A stretch of 64,000 nt of DNA from the NCBI GenBank assembly GCA_020847435.1, contig JADLBX010000003.1, positions 19,624 through 83,623 of the forward strand, given 5' to 3'. The translations under genes and the position numbers were made by a program. Positions 34,624-43,345 of the stretch are shown in pieces. The notes under the pieces were generated by a model that worked only from the letters and a program-made list of their open reading frames with translations, ran no database searches and had not been told where the DNA came from. The stretch comes from Anaerolineales bacterium. Lineage in GTDB: Bacteria; Chloroflexota; Anaerolineae; Anaerolineales; Villigracilaceae. Position 1 is the first letter of the stretch; each line of letters begins with the position of its first letter.

Positions 34624-36039
34624 ATGATCTACTCCAACCGCCCAAGCGCCAAATCGTATCAAGCAATTGCCGACGCGCGCCATTTCCCTTTTTGGCTCGA
34701 CGACCCAGCCAAGCCCAACCCCGAACCGCCACTAACTCAAAACCTTTCCACCGACCTGCTCATCATTGGCGCAGGTTTTACAGGTTTGTGGACCGCCCTG
34801 CTCGCAAAGGAAGATGACCCCGCGCGCGAGATCGTTCTCCTCGAAGCGGGCGAAGCCGCCATCGGCGCCAGCGGACGTAACGGCGGCTTCATGGATTCGT
34901 CCATCACGCATGGGTTTCTCAACGGGCAAGCGCGCTGGTCCCATGAGATAAAAACGCTCCACGCCCTCGGCGTAAAAAACCTGAGCGAGATCGAAGCCGC
35001 TCTCGCGCGCCACAACATCGCATGTGATTATCAACGCTCAGGCGAAATTGACCTCGCCACCGAGCCGTACCTGCTCGATACGTTTCACCAAATCATCGAA
35101 CTCGGCAAACAATACGACATCGTATTTGAATTCCTAGACCGCGACCAAATCCAACGCGTCGTCAAATCCCCGATCTTTCTCGGCGGCATCAAGCGCTTCG
35201 ACTCGTCCCTCGTCAACCCCGCGCAACTCGCTTGGGGTCTTCGCAAAACCTGTTTGAATCTCGGCGTGAAGTTGTACGAACACACGCCAGTTACAAATCT
35301 GATCGAAGAAAATAATCAGGTCGTCGCGCGCACGCCGCACGCAACCGTCCGCGCGCACAAAGTCGCGCTTGCCACCAATGCCTTCCCGCCCCTGCTCAAC
35401 GAGATCAAACGCTACGTCGTCCCCGTCTACGATTACGCGTTGATGACCGAGCCGCTCACCGAATCGCAACGCGACTCCATCGGCTGGCGCGGGCGCGAGG
35501 GTCTCAGCGACGGCAACAACCAATTCCACTATTTCCGCACAACGGCTGACGGACGAATCCTCTGGGGCGGATTCGACGCCATCTATCATTGGAATAACGG
35601 CTTCGGGACTCAACTGGAAAACAGACCCGCTTCATTCGCCCTTTTGGCTGAGCACTTCTCCCAAGCCTTTCCCACGCTGGAAGGGATTCGCTTCACCCAC
35701 GCCTGGGGCGGAGCGATTGACACCTGCTCGCGCTTCAGTCCGTTTTGGGGAACTGCGCATCACGGCAAGACGGCGTACGCGATGGGCTACACAGGCAACG
35801 GCGTCGGCGCGACGCGTTTCGGCGCGCGCGTCATGCTCGATATTTTGGCTAACAAGCAAACCGAAAGCGCCAAGCTCGAATTCATCAAATCCAAACCGCG
35901 TCCGTTCCCGCCTGAGCCGTTACGCTCCATCGGCATCAACCTCACGCGCTGGTCGCTCGCCCAAGCGGATAATCACCAGGGAAAAGAAAACCTCTGGCTC
36001 AAAGCCATGGATTGGTTCGGGTTGGGATTTGATAGTTAA
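34624..36039 (+). CDS. FAD-dependent amine/amino-acid oxidase (DAO family)
   Basis: The 471-residue flavoprotein has the Rossmann motif LLIIGAGFTGLWTALLAKE near residue 48, VLLEAGEAAIGASGRNGGF (the segment that covers the flavin), and near the C-terminus YAMGYTGNGVGATRFGARVM. This layout fits DAO enzymes such as gamma-glutamylputrescine oxidase (PuuB) and other FAD-dependent amine oxidases; the substrate is not certain. An aldehyde dehydrogenase follows 142 bp downstream and could oxidise the aldehyde released. A TATAAT near 34569-34574 may be its promoter. Confidence 0.82.
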   Translation: MIYSNRPSAKSYQAIADARHFPFWLDDPAKPNPEPPLTQNLSTDLLIIGAGFTGLWTALLAKEDDPAREIVLLEAGEAAIGASGRNGGFMDSSITHGFLNGQARWSHEIKTLHALGVKNLSEIEAALARHNIACDYQRSGEIDLATEPYLLDTFHQIIELGKQYDIVFEFLDRDQIQRVVKSPIFLGGIKRFDSSLVNPAQLAWGLRKTCLNLGVKLYEHTPVTNLIEENNQVVARTPHATVRAHKVALATNAFPPLLNEIKRYVVPVYDYALMTEPLTESQRDSIGWRGREGLSDGNNQFHYFRTTADGRILWGGFDAIYHWNNGFGTQLENRPASFALLAEHFSQAFPTLEGIRFTHAWGGAIDTCSRFSPFWGTAHHGKTAYAMGYTGNGVGATRFGARVMLDILANKQTESAKLEFIKSKPRPFPPEPLRSIGINLTRWSLAQADNHQGKENLWLKAMDWFGLGFDS

Positions 36040-36040
36040 C

Positions 36041-36111
36041 GTTCTGGATGCAGTTGCACTGCATCCAGAACATAATTGATTGTTGCCGACGCAGTTCAAC
36101 TGCGTCTGCAT
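36041..36111. repeat. Pair of GCAGTTNNACTGC palindromes
   Basis: GTTCTGGATGCAGT / ACTGCATCCAGAAC (36041-36071) and GACGCAGTT / AACTGCGTC (about 36089-36107) are two adjacent perfect hairpins. Related palindromes occur at 45063-45093 and, degenerate, at 62525-62585. Confidence 0.75.
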
Positions 36112-36181
36112 CTTCATCCATCTATCTCTGCTATAATCCACTCACCAACCAATCTCTAATCTCAAGTCTCTAATCTCTTCT

Positions 36182-37651
36182 ATGAAATATCAAAACTACA
36201 TCAACGGTAAATGGGTCAACGGAAAGAACACTTTCCCGACCATCAACCCCGCCAACGAAGAACTCGTCGCCGAGATCGCGCAAGCGGAACTCTCCGACGT
36301 GGACGCGGCGGTGGACGCGGCGAAGAAAGCGTTCAACGCGTGGCGACTCACTCCCGCCCCACTGCGCGGCGAACTTCTTTTCAAAGTCGGCGACATTCTC
36401 AAACAGAAAAAAGAGGAACTCTCGCAACTGCTCACGCGCGACATGGGCAAAGTGATTGCCGAAGCGCGCGGCGACGTGCAGGAAGCGATTGACATGGCGT
36501 ACTTCATGGGTGGCGAGGGACGCCGCTTGCTCGGCTACACCGCGCCCGTGGAAATGATGAACAAATTCGGCATGGCGGTCCGCGACCCATCTGGAGTCGT
36601 CGGCTTGATCACGCCGTGGAATTTCCCGATTGCGGTTCCCTCGTGGAAAATTTTCCCTGCGCTCGTTGCGGGCAACACGATCATTTGGAAACCCTCGCCA
36701 GAGACTCCCGCCATCTCTGCCGCGTTCGTGAAAGTGTTCGAAGAAGCGGGTATCCCCTCTGGAGTCTTCAACTTGCTCATGGCTCCAGGCGCAGACGTGG
36801 CGAAGGCATTGGTCAATCATCCCGATGTGCGCGTGTTGTCGTTCACAGGTTCCACCACGACAGGACGCGCCATCGCCGAAGCGGCGGGCAAACTCAACAA
36901 AAAGTTGTCGCTTGAAATGGGCGGCAAGAATGCCATCCTCGTCATGGACGACGCCAACCTCGAACTCGTCACCGACGCGACGCTGTGGGCATCCTTCGGC
37001 ACGAGCGGACAACGCTGCACAGCCGCGAGCAGGCTCATCGTCCAGAAAGGAATCGCAGGCAAGGTCAAAGAGGCGCTCGTCGAGCGGACGAAGAAACTCA
37101 AACTCGGCGACGGACTCGATTCCAAAGTTGACGTCGGTCCCGTCATCAACAAAACCGCGTTGGAGCGAATCCACAACATGACGTTGGCGGGCGCGAAAGA
37201 AGCGCGTGTGTTGACGGGCGCGGCGATCGCCGACGTGAACGGCAAAGGATTTTTCTACACCCCCACGCTGTTCGACGGGGTCAAGCCTGGCTCGTCGCTC
37301 GAAGCGGAGGAAATTTTCGGTCCTGTGCTTTCGATCATCGAAGTTGATTCGCTCGAAGAGGCAATCGAAGTCAATAATCGCTCGAAATACGGTTTGTCCA
37401 CTTCGATCTTCACTCAAGATGTGAACCGCGCTTTCACTGCCATGCGTGATATTTTTACTGGACTGGTTTACATTAACCACGGCACAACTGGCGCGGAGAT
37501 TCAATTTCCGTTCGGCGGCGTGCGCGGCACGGGCAACGGTCACCGCGAGGCGGGCCAAGCCGCGCTCGAAGTCTTCACCGAGTGGAAATCCATTTACGTG
37601 GATTACTCGGGCAAGTTGCAACGCGCGCAGATTGATAATAGAGAGGAGTAA
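36182..37651 (+). CDS. Aldehyde dehydrogenase (NAD(P)-dependent)
   Basis: The 489-residue ALDH superfamily enzyme has LITPWNFPIAVPSWKIFPAL, FTGSTTTGRAIAEAAG (cofactor loop), LEMGGKNAILV (catalytic Glu) and SGQRCTAASRLIV (nucleophilic Cys), plus EEIFGPVLSII. It oxidises an aldehyde to the acid. GTTGAEIQFPFGGVRGTGNG near the end is like the semialdehyde dehydrogenase (ALDH7/KGSADH) branch. Together with the amine oxidase upstream it could form a short amine-degradation route such as putrescine to GABA, which is an inference. The start is clear (MKYQNYINGKWVNG). Confidence 0.88.
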   Translation: MKYQNYINGKWVNGKNTFPTINPANEELVAEIAQAELSDVDAAVDAAKKAFNAWRLTPAPLRGELLFKVGDILKQKKEELSQLLTRDMGKVIAEARGDVQEAIDMAYFMGGEGRRLLGYTAPVEMMNKFGMAVRDPSGVVGLITPWNFPIAVPSWKIFPALVAGNTIIWKPSPETPAISAAFVKVFEEAGIPSGVFNLLMAPGADVAKALVNHPDVRVLSFTGSTTTGRAIAEAAGKLNKKLSLEMGGKNAILVMDDANLELVTDATLWASFGTSGQRCTAASRLIVQKGIAGKVKEALVERTKKLKLGDGLDSKVDVGPVINKTALERIHNMTLAGAKEARVLTGAAIADVNGKGFFYTPTLFDGVKPGSSLEAEEIFGPVLSIIEVDSLEEAIEVNNRSKYGLSTSIFTQDVNRAFTAMRDIFTGLVYINHGTTGAEIQFPFGGVRGTGNGHREAGQAALEVFTEWKSIYVDYSGKLQRAQIDNREE

Positions 37652-37655
37652 CTCG

Positions 37656-37793
37656 CTGGTTGAGTAGTCCTGAGTGTTCGTTGCGAAGGACGTATCGAAA
37701 CCAGCAGGCTACATGGAAACGATTGGTTTCAAAATACGTTGTGATGTGGTCTCGATACGTTCCGCGACGAGCATCGCGGAACTACTCGACCAC
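37656..37793. repeat. Inverted pair of GGTTGAGTAG dispersed repeats
   Basis: One copy reads forward at 37656-37704 (CTGGTTGAGTAG...TATCGAAACCAG) and one reads in reverse at 37745-37793 (GTGGTCTCGATACG...CTACTCGACCAC). They fill the 155-bp gap between the aldehyde dehydrogenase and IscX genes. Confidence 0.8.
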
Positions 37794-37806
37794 CAGATGA
37801 AATAAA

Positions 37807-38013
37807 ATGTCTCTTTCTTGGGAATCCACCTTCGCCATCGCGCTTGAGTTGAAACGTCAACACAAAGACGCCAACATCGAAGATGTGACGTTGAAACAAA
37901 TCTACGATTGGACTCTCGCCCTGCCCGAATTCGACGACGACCCCGCGCTCGCCAACGACGATATTTTGTACGCGATCTACCAAGATTGGTTCGAGGAAAA
38001 CCTTCATGGATAA
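37807..38013 (+). CDS. iscX: Fe-S cluster assembly protein IscX
   Basis: The 68-residue acidic protein begins [17 protein letters not shown] and ends [26 protein letters not shown]. It keeps the LxxLPEFxDDPxxxNExIL signature of IscX (YfhJ), a partner of cysteine desulfurase IscS and possible iron donor. No isc operon is nearby. Instead its last 8 bp overlap the start of nuoB, which points to a role in loading complex I iron-sulfur subunits. Confidence 0.88.
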   Translation: MSLSWESTFAIALELKRQHKDANIEDVTLKQIYDWTLALPEFDDDPALANDDILYAIYQDWFEENLHG

Positions 38014-38638
38014 TGAAACGCTGAGTTTGCCCGAATACGACATCCCTGCCGACATGCAAAATCTGGTCGCGGTCACCACGCTCGATCGGCTGTACAACTG
38101 GGGCCGCCGTTCGTCCGTGTGGCCCCTCATGTTCGGGCTCGCCTGTTGCGCCATCGAAATGATCGCCGCGCAAGCCGCCCGTTACGATCTGGCGCGCTTC
38201 GGGATGGAGGTCATGCGTCCCACGCCGCGCCAAGCCGACCTTCTGCTTGTTTCGGGAACCGTCACCAAAAAGATGGTGCCGCCGATCGTCCGCCTCTACA
38301 ATCAAATGCCCGAACCGAAATACGTGGTGGCGATGGGCGCCTGCGCGTCGGGCGGCGGTCCGTTCAAAGAGGGCTACAACGTCGTCGCGGGCATTGATAA
38401 ATTTTTACCGGTGGACGTCTACGTCCCCGGCTGTCCGCCAACTCCGCAAGCCCTGATTGCAGGCTTGATCAAATTGCAGGAAAAAATAGACAAGCAAACC
38501 CTCAAAGACGCCTCGTGGTACAAACGCAAGACCAAAGATCCGAACTACGTGCCGATCCCCATCCTCGGACCCGACCTGATTGACCCGCGTCGCAACGCCG
38601 AAATTAAACACGCCGCGGCGACTCCCGAAGAGAACTGA
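38006..38638 (+). CDS. nuoB: NADH-quinone oxidoreductase subunit B
   Basis: The 210-residue subunit holds cluster N2, the last electron carrier before quinone. Cluster ligands lie in [11 protein letters not shown] (adjacent Cys pair), MGACASGGG and [31 protein letters not shown] is the usual family block. The C-terminus is extended by about 40 residues with a charged tail. It overlaps iscX by 8 bp and is separated from nuoCD by one base. No nuoA precedes it. Confidence 0.95.
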   Translation: MDNETLSLPEYDIPADMQNLVAVTTLDRLYNWGRRSSVWPLMFGLACCAIEMIAAQAARYDLARFGMEVMRPTPRQADLLLVSGTVTKKMVPPIVRLYNQMPEPKYVVAMGACASGGGPFKEGYNVVAGIDKFLPVDVYVPGCPPTPQALIAGLIKLQEKIDKQTLKDASWYKRKTKDPNYVPIPILGPDLIDPRRNAEIKHAAATPEEN

Positions 38639-38639
38639 G

Positions 38640-40385
38640 ATGACGACGCCCGCTCCCGCTTCCACCCAGACGGTTGACCTGACCGCCCGATTCCCCGGCG
38701 TTGTCCAAGCCGACGCGCGCCCGGGTTATGCCGGCTTCATCGTTGAGAAAGACGCGCTGATCGAAGTCGCCGCCGCCATCCGCGACGAATTCGGCTACGA
38801 CCTGCTCACCGCCGTCACCGGCGTAGATTACGCCCCGGACAAAATGGAAGTCGTCTATCACGCGTATCGCACGTCCGGCGGACCCGGGCTGGTGTTCAAA
38901 GTCCAAGTCCCGCGCGTCGACCCGGTCGAAGTTCCCTCGCTCATTCATCTGTGGCCCGGCGTTGATCTGCAAGAACGCGAAGCGTGGGACCTGCTCGGCA
39001 TCAAATTCACCGGTCACCCCGACCTGCGCCGTATTTTGATGTGGGAAGGCTTCGAGGGTCATCCGCTCCGCAAAGATTGGAAAGAGGGCTTTTACGAGGA
39101 AGACACCAAGCCCTTCAAAAGCCGCTGGCCCCATGGGCAGTTTTACATGGCGGAGGATAAAAATCCGTTCAAAGACAATTTGACCTTTCCGCAAAACTTC
39201 GACCCCGAAAAATGGATTCCCGAAGGCGACGCGTTGCTCTATGGCGCGTTGGCGCGCTACACCGTGAAGAGCGAAGGCGGCATCAGCACCGATCGCATCG
39301 TAATCAATATGGGACCGCATCACCCCTCCACGCACGGCGTCTTCCGCGCGGTGATGACCCTCGACGGCGAAACGATCGTCGGCTTGAAACCGGTGTTGGG
39401 CTACCTGCATCGCAACCACGATAAGATCGGCGAGCGGAACACCTACTTGCAGAACATGCCCTACACTGACCGGCTCGATTACTTCAACTCGATGACCAAC
39501 AACTTCGGCTACGCCCTCGCCGTGGAAAAGCTGATGAAGATTCCCGTCGCCGAACGCGCCGAATACATCCGCGTGATCGTCTCGGAACTGACCCGCATCC
39601 AAAACCACTTGATCTTCATCGGCACCCTGCTCAACGACCTCGGCGCGATGTACACCCCGTCGCTGTACGCGTTCGAGGAGCGCGAACTGATCCTCGACGT
39701 GTTCGAAGCCATCTCCGGCGCGCGCATGATGTGCAACTACTTCCGCTTCGGCGGCGTGGTGCGCGACATCGAAGAAGCGGAAATGCAAAAGATCAAAGAC
39801 CTGGTCTACGAGCGCATCCCGCCCAAGACCGACGAATTGGATCGGATGTTGACCGAGAATGAGGTGCTGGTCTCGCGCATGAAAGGCATCCGCATGATCA
39901 ACGCCGAAGACGCGATCGCCTATTCTGTGACGGGTCCCGTCCTGCGCGCCGCGGGCGTGCCGTACGATATCCGCCGCGCCGACCCCTACGGCATCTACGA
40001 CCGCTTCGATTTCGACGTGGCGGTCCGCTACAATGGCGACCTGATGGACAACTACCTCATCCGCATTGACGAGATCCGCCAATCCCTGCGGATTTTGGAT
40101 CAAGCCATCAAGCAAATCCCGCAGGGACCGATCAACTCGCAAAAGCCGCAATATCAAGTGCGCGTCCCGGCGGGCGAAGCGTACGGGCGCATCGAATCGC
40201 CGAAGGGCGAGCTCGGCTTCTACGTCGTCTCGAACGGCAAGCCGAATCCGTGGCGTTATCACGTGCGCCCCGCATCGTACGTCAACCTCACCGCGCTCGA
40301 AAAGATCACCGTCGGGCAAAAGATCGCGGACTTCGTCGTCATCCTTGCGATGTTCGATATTGTGATGGGTGAATGTGACCGGTAA
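38640..40385 (+). CDS. nuoC: NADH-quinone oxidoreductase subunit CD (fused)
   Basis: A single 581-residue frame carries NuoC (residues about 35-195, with [19 protein letters not shown] and [18 protein letters not shown]) followed by NuoD (about 215-581, with [27 protein letters not shown] and the C-terminal [15 protein letters not shown]). The NuoCD fusion is known from enterobacteria; separate genes are commoner elsewhere. NuoD contributes the quinone pocket. The ATG at 38640 follows the nuoB stop by one base. A dispersed repeat separates it from nuoI. Confidence 0.94.
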   Translation: MTTPAPASTQTVDLTARFPGVVQADARPGYAGFIVEKDALIEVAAAIRDEFGYDLLTAVTGVDYAPDKMEVVYHAYRTSGGPGLVFKVQVPRVDPVEVPSLIHLWPGVDLQEREAWDLLGIKFTGHPDLRRILMWEGFEGHPLRKDWKEGFYEEDTKPFKSRWPHGQFYMAEDKNPFKDNLTFPQNFDPEKWIPEGDALLYGALARYTVKSEGGISTDRIVINMGPHHPSTHGVFRAVMTLDGETIVGLKPVLGYLHRNHDKIGERNTYLQNMPYTDRLDYFNSMTNNFGYALAVEKLMKIPVAERAEYIRVIVSELTRIQNHLIFIGTLLNDLGAMYTPSLYAFEERELILDVFEAISGARMMCNYFRFGGVVRDIEEAEMQKIKDLVYERIPPKTDELDRMLTENEVLVSRMKGIRMINAEDAIAYSVTGPVLRAAGVPYDIRRADPYGIYDRFDFDVAVRYNGDLMDNYLIRIDEIRQSLRILDQAIKQIPQGPINSQKPQYQVRVPAGEAYGRIESPKGELGFYVVSNGKPNPWRYHVRPASYVNLTALEKITVGQKIADFVVILAMFDIVMGECDR

Positions 40386-40389
40386 CAAA

Positions 40390-40463
40390 TGTCATTGCGA
40401 GGGCGACAGCCCGAAGCAATCTCCAACTTAATGAAGAGATTGCTTCGCTTCGCTCGCAATGAC
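40390..40463 (+). repeat. TGTCATTGCGAG dispersed inverted repeat, copy 2
   Basis: This 74-bp element begins TGTCATTGCGAGG and ends CTCGCAATGAC, with GAAGCAATCTC and GAGATTGCTTC as the inner arms. It starts 4 bp after the nuoCD stop and ends directly at the nuoI ribosome binding site (GAGGAG). Confidence 0.85.
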
Positions 40464-40474
40464 GAGGAGTATTA

Positions 40475-41098
40475 ATGTACGGAAAAGGAATCCTCAAAGG
40501 TCTCGGCGTCACGTGGAAGCGCTTCTGGGACACCTACACCGAAGACCTCGCCTGGCTGTTGCGCGGCAGGAAGCGCTATTACACCGAGGAAGGCGTGCGG
40601 CATCGCGCCAGCAAGGATCAAAAGGGAATCTTCACGGTTCAATACCCTGAAGAAAAGTTGATCCTGCCGGAAGAGGCGCGCTATCTGCCTTTCCTCGTCT
40701 ATAATGATCTGCCCGATGGCAAGCGTGAAATTTTATGCACCTCGTGCGGCATCTGCGCGAAGGTCTGCCCGCCGCAGTGTATCTGGATCGTGCGTTCGAA
40801 CGATCCGCAAACCGGGCGTCCCATCCCCGAACCGACCGAGTTCTACATTGACGCCGACATCTGCATGAACTGCGGCTACTGCGCGGAGTATTGTCCGTTC
40901 GACGCGATCAAGATGGATCATGATTTCGAGATCGCTTCGTATGGGCGCAATGTGTACAACATGGAGCAATTGCTCAAGTCGTCGGAATATTACAAGAGCA
41001 TTCGCCCGGTAAATTACGCGCGCGAGGAAGCCGCGCGCCTCGCGGAAGCGGAAGCCAAGAAAGCGAAAGAAGCGGCGAAGGCGGCGGCTGCGCCGTAA
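40475..41098 (+). CDS. nuoI: NADH-quinone oxidoreductase subunit I
   Basis: The 207-residue ferredoxin-like subunit binds two 4Fe-4S clusters through CTSCGICAKVCPPQCI and CMNCGYCAEYCPFDAI. These carry electrons toward NuoB. An Ala/Lys-rich helical tail (EAEAKKAKEAAKAAAAP) ends the protein. It belongs to the iscX-nuoB-nuoCD-nuoI-mrp group. The membrane and NADH-module genes (nuoE, F, G, H, J-N) are not in the window. Confidence 0.94.
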   Translation: MYGKGILKGLGVTWKRFWDTYTEDLAWLLRGRKRYYTEEGVRHRASKDQKGIFTVQYPEEKLILPEEARYLPFLVYNDLPDGKREILCTSCGICAKVCPPQCIWIVRSNDPQTGRPIPEPTEFYIDADICMNCGYCAEYCPFDAIKMDHDFEIASYGRNVYNMEQLLKSSEYYKSIRPVNYAREEAARLAEAEAKKAKEAAKAAAAP

Positions 41099-41158
41099 AC
41101 ACGTAAATAAGTAAACAAGTAAACAGGTAAAACGCGTTTCCGTGTGTACTTGTTTACA
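41099..41158. repeat. Degenerate 8-bp tandem repeat (GTAAACAN), inverted halves
   Basis: GTAAATAA, GTAAACAA, GTAAACAG and GTAAAACG run in tandem, followed by the reverse form (GTGTGTAC, TTGTTTAC). The same style of array lies at 61559-61680. Confidence 0.7.
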
Positions 41159-41182
41159 ATTCAAAATAAATCAGGATATCAA

Positions 41183-42259
41183 ATGGCAACAGTCACCAAA
41201 GAATCAATTCTCCAAGCGCTCAGCGCTGTGCAAGAACCCGATCTCGGGCAAGACCTCGTGACGCTCAACATGGTCCGCAACCTCGAGATCGAGGGCGGCA
41301 ACGTTTCATTCACGGTCATGTTGACAACACCCGCCTGCCCGTTCCGTGTGAAGATCGAACGCGACTCAAAAGAAGCCGTGATGAAAATTGACGGCGTGAA
41401 ATCGGTCACGGTGAAAATGGATTCGGATGTGCCGAACGACGGCAGGATGCGCGGACTGGTCAAAACCCCGATCCGCAACGCCATTGCGGTTGGTTCAGGC
41501 AAGGGAGGCGTCGGCAAGTCTACGGTGGCGGTCAACCTGGCGGTGGCGCTTGCCCAAAGCGGCGCGCGCGTCGGCCTCATGGACGCGGACATCTATGGAC
41601 CCAACACGCCCACCATGCTCGGCGTGGAAAAACTCCCGCCGCCGCAAGGACAGCGTCTCATCCCTGCCGAGGCATACGGTTTGAAGATGATCTCGATGGG
41701 CTTATTGGTCAAACCCGGTCAACCTCTCATCTGGCGCGGACCAATGCTGAACTCGGCGATCCGTCAATTTCTCGGCGACGTGGAGTGGGGCGAGTTGGAT
41801 TATTTGATCGTTGACCTGCCGCCCGGCACCGGCGACGCGTCGCTGTCGCTGGCGCAGTCGCTCCCTCTCAGCGGCGCGGTGATCGTCACGCTTCCGCAAT
41901 TGGTTTCACTTGAAGACGCGGGACGCGGATTAAACATGTTCAAGACCCTCGAAGTTCCGATTTTGGGAATTATTGAAAACATGTCCTATCTTGAATTGCC
42001 CGATGGCACGCACATGGATCTGTTCGGCACCGGCGGCGGCGAACATCTCGCGCAAGCAACGAATACGCCGTTCCTCGGCAAAGTGCCGATTGATCAGAAC
42101 GTCCGCATCGGAGGCGACACCGGCAAACCGATCGTCGCCTCGCATCCCGATTCGCCGGTGGCGAAGTCATTGCGCGAGATTGCCGAGAGTCTGGCGGCAA
42201 AGGTCAGCGTGGCGGCGCTGAGCGGGAAGAACGAAGTTCCGATTAGTATTGTTGAGTAA
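41183..42259 (+). CDS. Mrp/NBP35 family P-loop ATPase lacking the CxxC pair
   Basis: The 358-residue protein combines an N-terminal MIP18-like domain (residues 1-90, TTPACPF) with a deviant Walker ATPase: GSGKGGVGKSTVAVNLAVAL, MDADIYGPNTPTMLG and DLPPGTGDASLSL. Mrp/ApbC/Ind1 proteins carry Fe-S clusters, and human Ind1 (NUBPL) serves complex I. Here the C-terminal segment reads NMSYLELPDGTHMDLFG, without the CPxC cluster ligands, and only one Cys is present in the whole protein. AGGA lies 6 nt before ATG 41183. It follows nuoI by 84 bp. Confidence 0.9.
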   Translation: MATVTKESILQALSAVQEPDLGQDLVTLNMVRNLEIEGGNVSFTVMLTTPACPFRVKIERDSKEAVMKIDGVKSVTVKMDSDVPNDGRMRGLVKTPIRNAIAVGSGKGGVGKSTVAVNLAVALAQSGARVGLMDADIYGPNTPTMLGVEKLPPPQGQRLIPAEAYGLKMISMGLLVKPGQPLIWRGPMLNSAIRQFLGDVEWGELDYLIVDLPPGTGDASLSLAQSLPLSGAVIVTLPQLVSLEDAGRGLNMFKTLEVPILGIIENMSYLELPDGTHMDLFGTGGGEHLAQATNTPFLGKVPIDQNVRIGGDTGKPIVASHPDSPVAKSLREIAESLAAKVSVAALSGKNEVPISIVE

Positions 42260-42271
42260 ACAAGGATTAAA

Positions 42272-42310
42272 AACAAAGAGCCCGGGCGAATATCGCCCGG
42301 GCTCTTTGTT
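42272..42310. terminator. Bidirectional terminator
   Basis: AACAAAGAGCCCGGGCGA pairs with the sequence at 42293-42310 over 18 bp with a 3-nt loop. It ends mrp on the plus strand and overlaps the stop of the convergent stalk-protein gene. Confidence 0.9.
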
Positions 42311-43220
42311 AGGGTTGTGTTCCCGTCAACCTTTTGAGAAGGCGTCCGGGTAATAACACGATCGCCATTGGGAATAGGAAGCGCGGATCGAATCCAAACG
42401 TATCATCTGTTAGATTATCGCCGGAGCCAAGCGTTTGTGTGGGCGGTGGATCGGTCGGGGGTGGGCTGGTAGGGCTAGGAGGCACATCGGTCGCGGTCGG
42501 GGTGGGAGGCAGGGCGGTATTTGTGGGTGATGGAATAGGAGTAGACGTTTCGGTCGGTTTTGGAGTGTTGGTTGGAATTTGGGTCGCGGTAAAGGTCGGC
42601 AGGGGAGTCGCGGTACGCGTCACGGTGGGGACAGCTGTCGTTGGAATCGGAGTCGCGGTACGCGTCGCAGTGGGAACTGTGGCTGTTGGCAACGGAGTCG
42701 CGGAGCGCGTCACGGTGGGGACAACCGTCGTTGGGATCGGAGTCGCGGTACGTGTTGCAGTGGGGATGGCGGTTGACGGCGGCGGCGGGGGGTCGAATCT
42801 TGAGCGGGTCCGCGTCACTGTAACAATGATCGGTTCGCGCGTCGCGGTCGAGGTGGGTGCGAGCGTCGGCGTAAACGCGGAAGTCGGGCTTGTATTTAGA
42901 AACGCGGCGGTTAGCGGTTCAGTTGGGGTTGGCAGTGAATTGTTTTGCAAAACGGGAGCGACCGTCGGCGTAAAAAAAAGAAGTGCAAACGCTTGTTGTG
43001 TGAGCGCCCGGTCCTGCGGTGTGGGTGTGGCGCTCGAGCGCGGCATTAGAACAATATCATCAGGGGCATTGTTATTTTGTTTCGAAAATAGAAATGGAAT
43101 GCCAAATGCAAACAGGCAAACGCCGATAACCATAATGGGAATTACTAAACTATGGTTCCTCTTTGATTCCATCGTCCAGTCGCTCCAGTCTGTTCCGATT
43201 TCTCTGAAATTATCCCACAA
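42309..43220 (-). CDS. Membrane-anchored Thr/Pro stalk protein
   Basis: The 303-residue protein has one N-terminal helix (VIPIMVIGVCLFAFGIPFLF, about 27-46) and then almost only Thr, Pro, Ser and Ala, including tandem 15-residue units (VPTATRTATPIPTTA). It ends with a second hydrophobic stretch (FLFPMAIVLLPGRLL). It has no enzyme domain and probably spans or decorates the cell wall. An internal ATG at 43172 is an alternative start. Confidence 0.7.
   Translation of the reverse strand: MWDNFREIGTDWSDWTMESKRNHSLVIPIMVIGVCLFAFGIPFLFSKQNNNAPDDIVLMPRSSATPTPQDRALTQQAFALLFFTPTVAPVLQNNSLPTPTEPLTAAFLNTSPTSAFTPTLAPTSTATREPIIVTVTRTRSRFDPPPPPSTAIPTATRTATPIPTTVVPTVTRSATPLPTATVPTATRTATPIPTTAVPTVTRTATPLPTFTATQIPTNTPKPTETSTPIPSPTNTALPPTPTATDVPPSPTSPPPTDPPPTQTLGSGDNLTDDTFGFDPRFLFPMAIVLLPGRLLKRLTGTQP
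42607..42786 (-). repeat. Four 45-bp tandem repeats in stalk protein
   Basis: Units begin at 42607, 42652, 42697 and 42742, each starting GTCGCGG on the plus strand. They encode Thr/Pro 15-mers alternating between two versions. Confidence 0.9.
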
Positions 43221-43282
43221 CCCGAGACGATATGTCTATAGAAAAATTAAGGCATTTCCTCCCATGCGCCGTCCGTGAACTG

Positions 43283-43316
43283 TCGAACGCCGATGTGCTT
43301 GCACATCGGCGTTCGA
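43283..43316. repeat. Perfect 16-bp-stem palindrome
   Basis: TCGAACGCCGATGTGC and GCACATCGGCGTTCGA are separated by two bases. No T tail follows on either strand. It lies between the stalk protein start and the LysM gene end. Confidence 0.85.
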
Positions 43317-43345
43317 TACATTGAGTGTCAATATGCCTTTCTGTG

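Noticed and set aside
36170..37621. 483-codon minus-strand frame opposite the aldehyde dehydrogenase
   Set aside because: It is complementary to a complete ALDH with catalytic Cys and Glu; the antisense product has shadow composition (His, Arg, Val-rich).
38604..40388. 594-codon minus-strand frame opposite nuoCD
   Set aside because: It covers the NuoCD gene exactly in antisense; the NuoC and NuoD motifs on the plus strand decide.
43283..43316. Perfect palindrome as terminator
   Set aside because: It lacks a T tail on either strand; listed as a repeat only.
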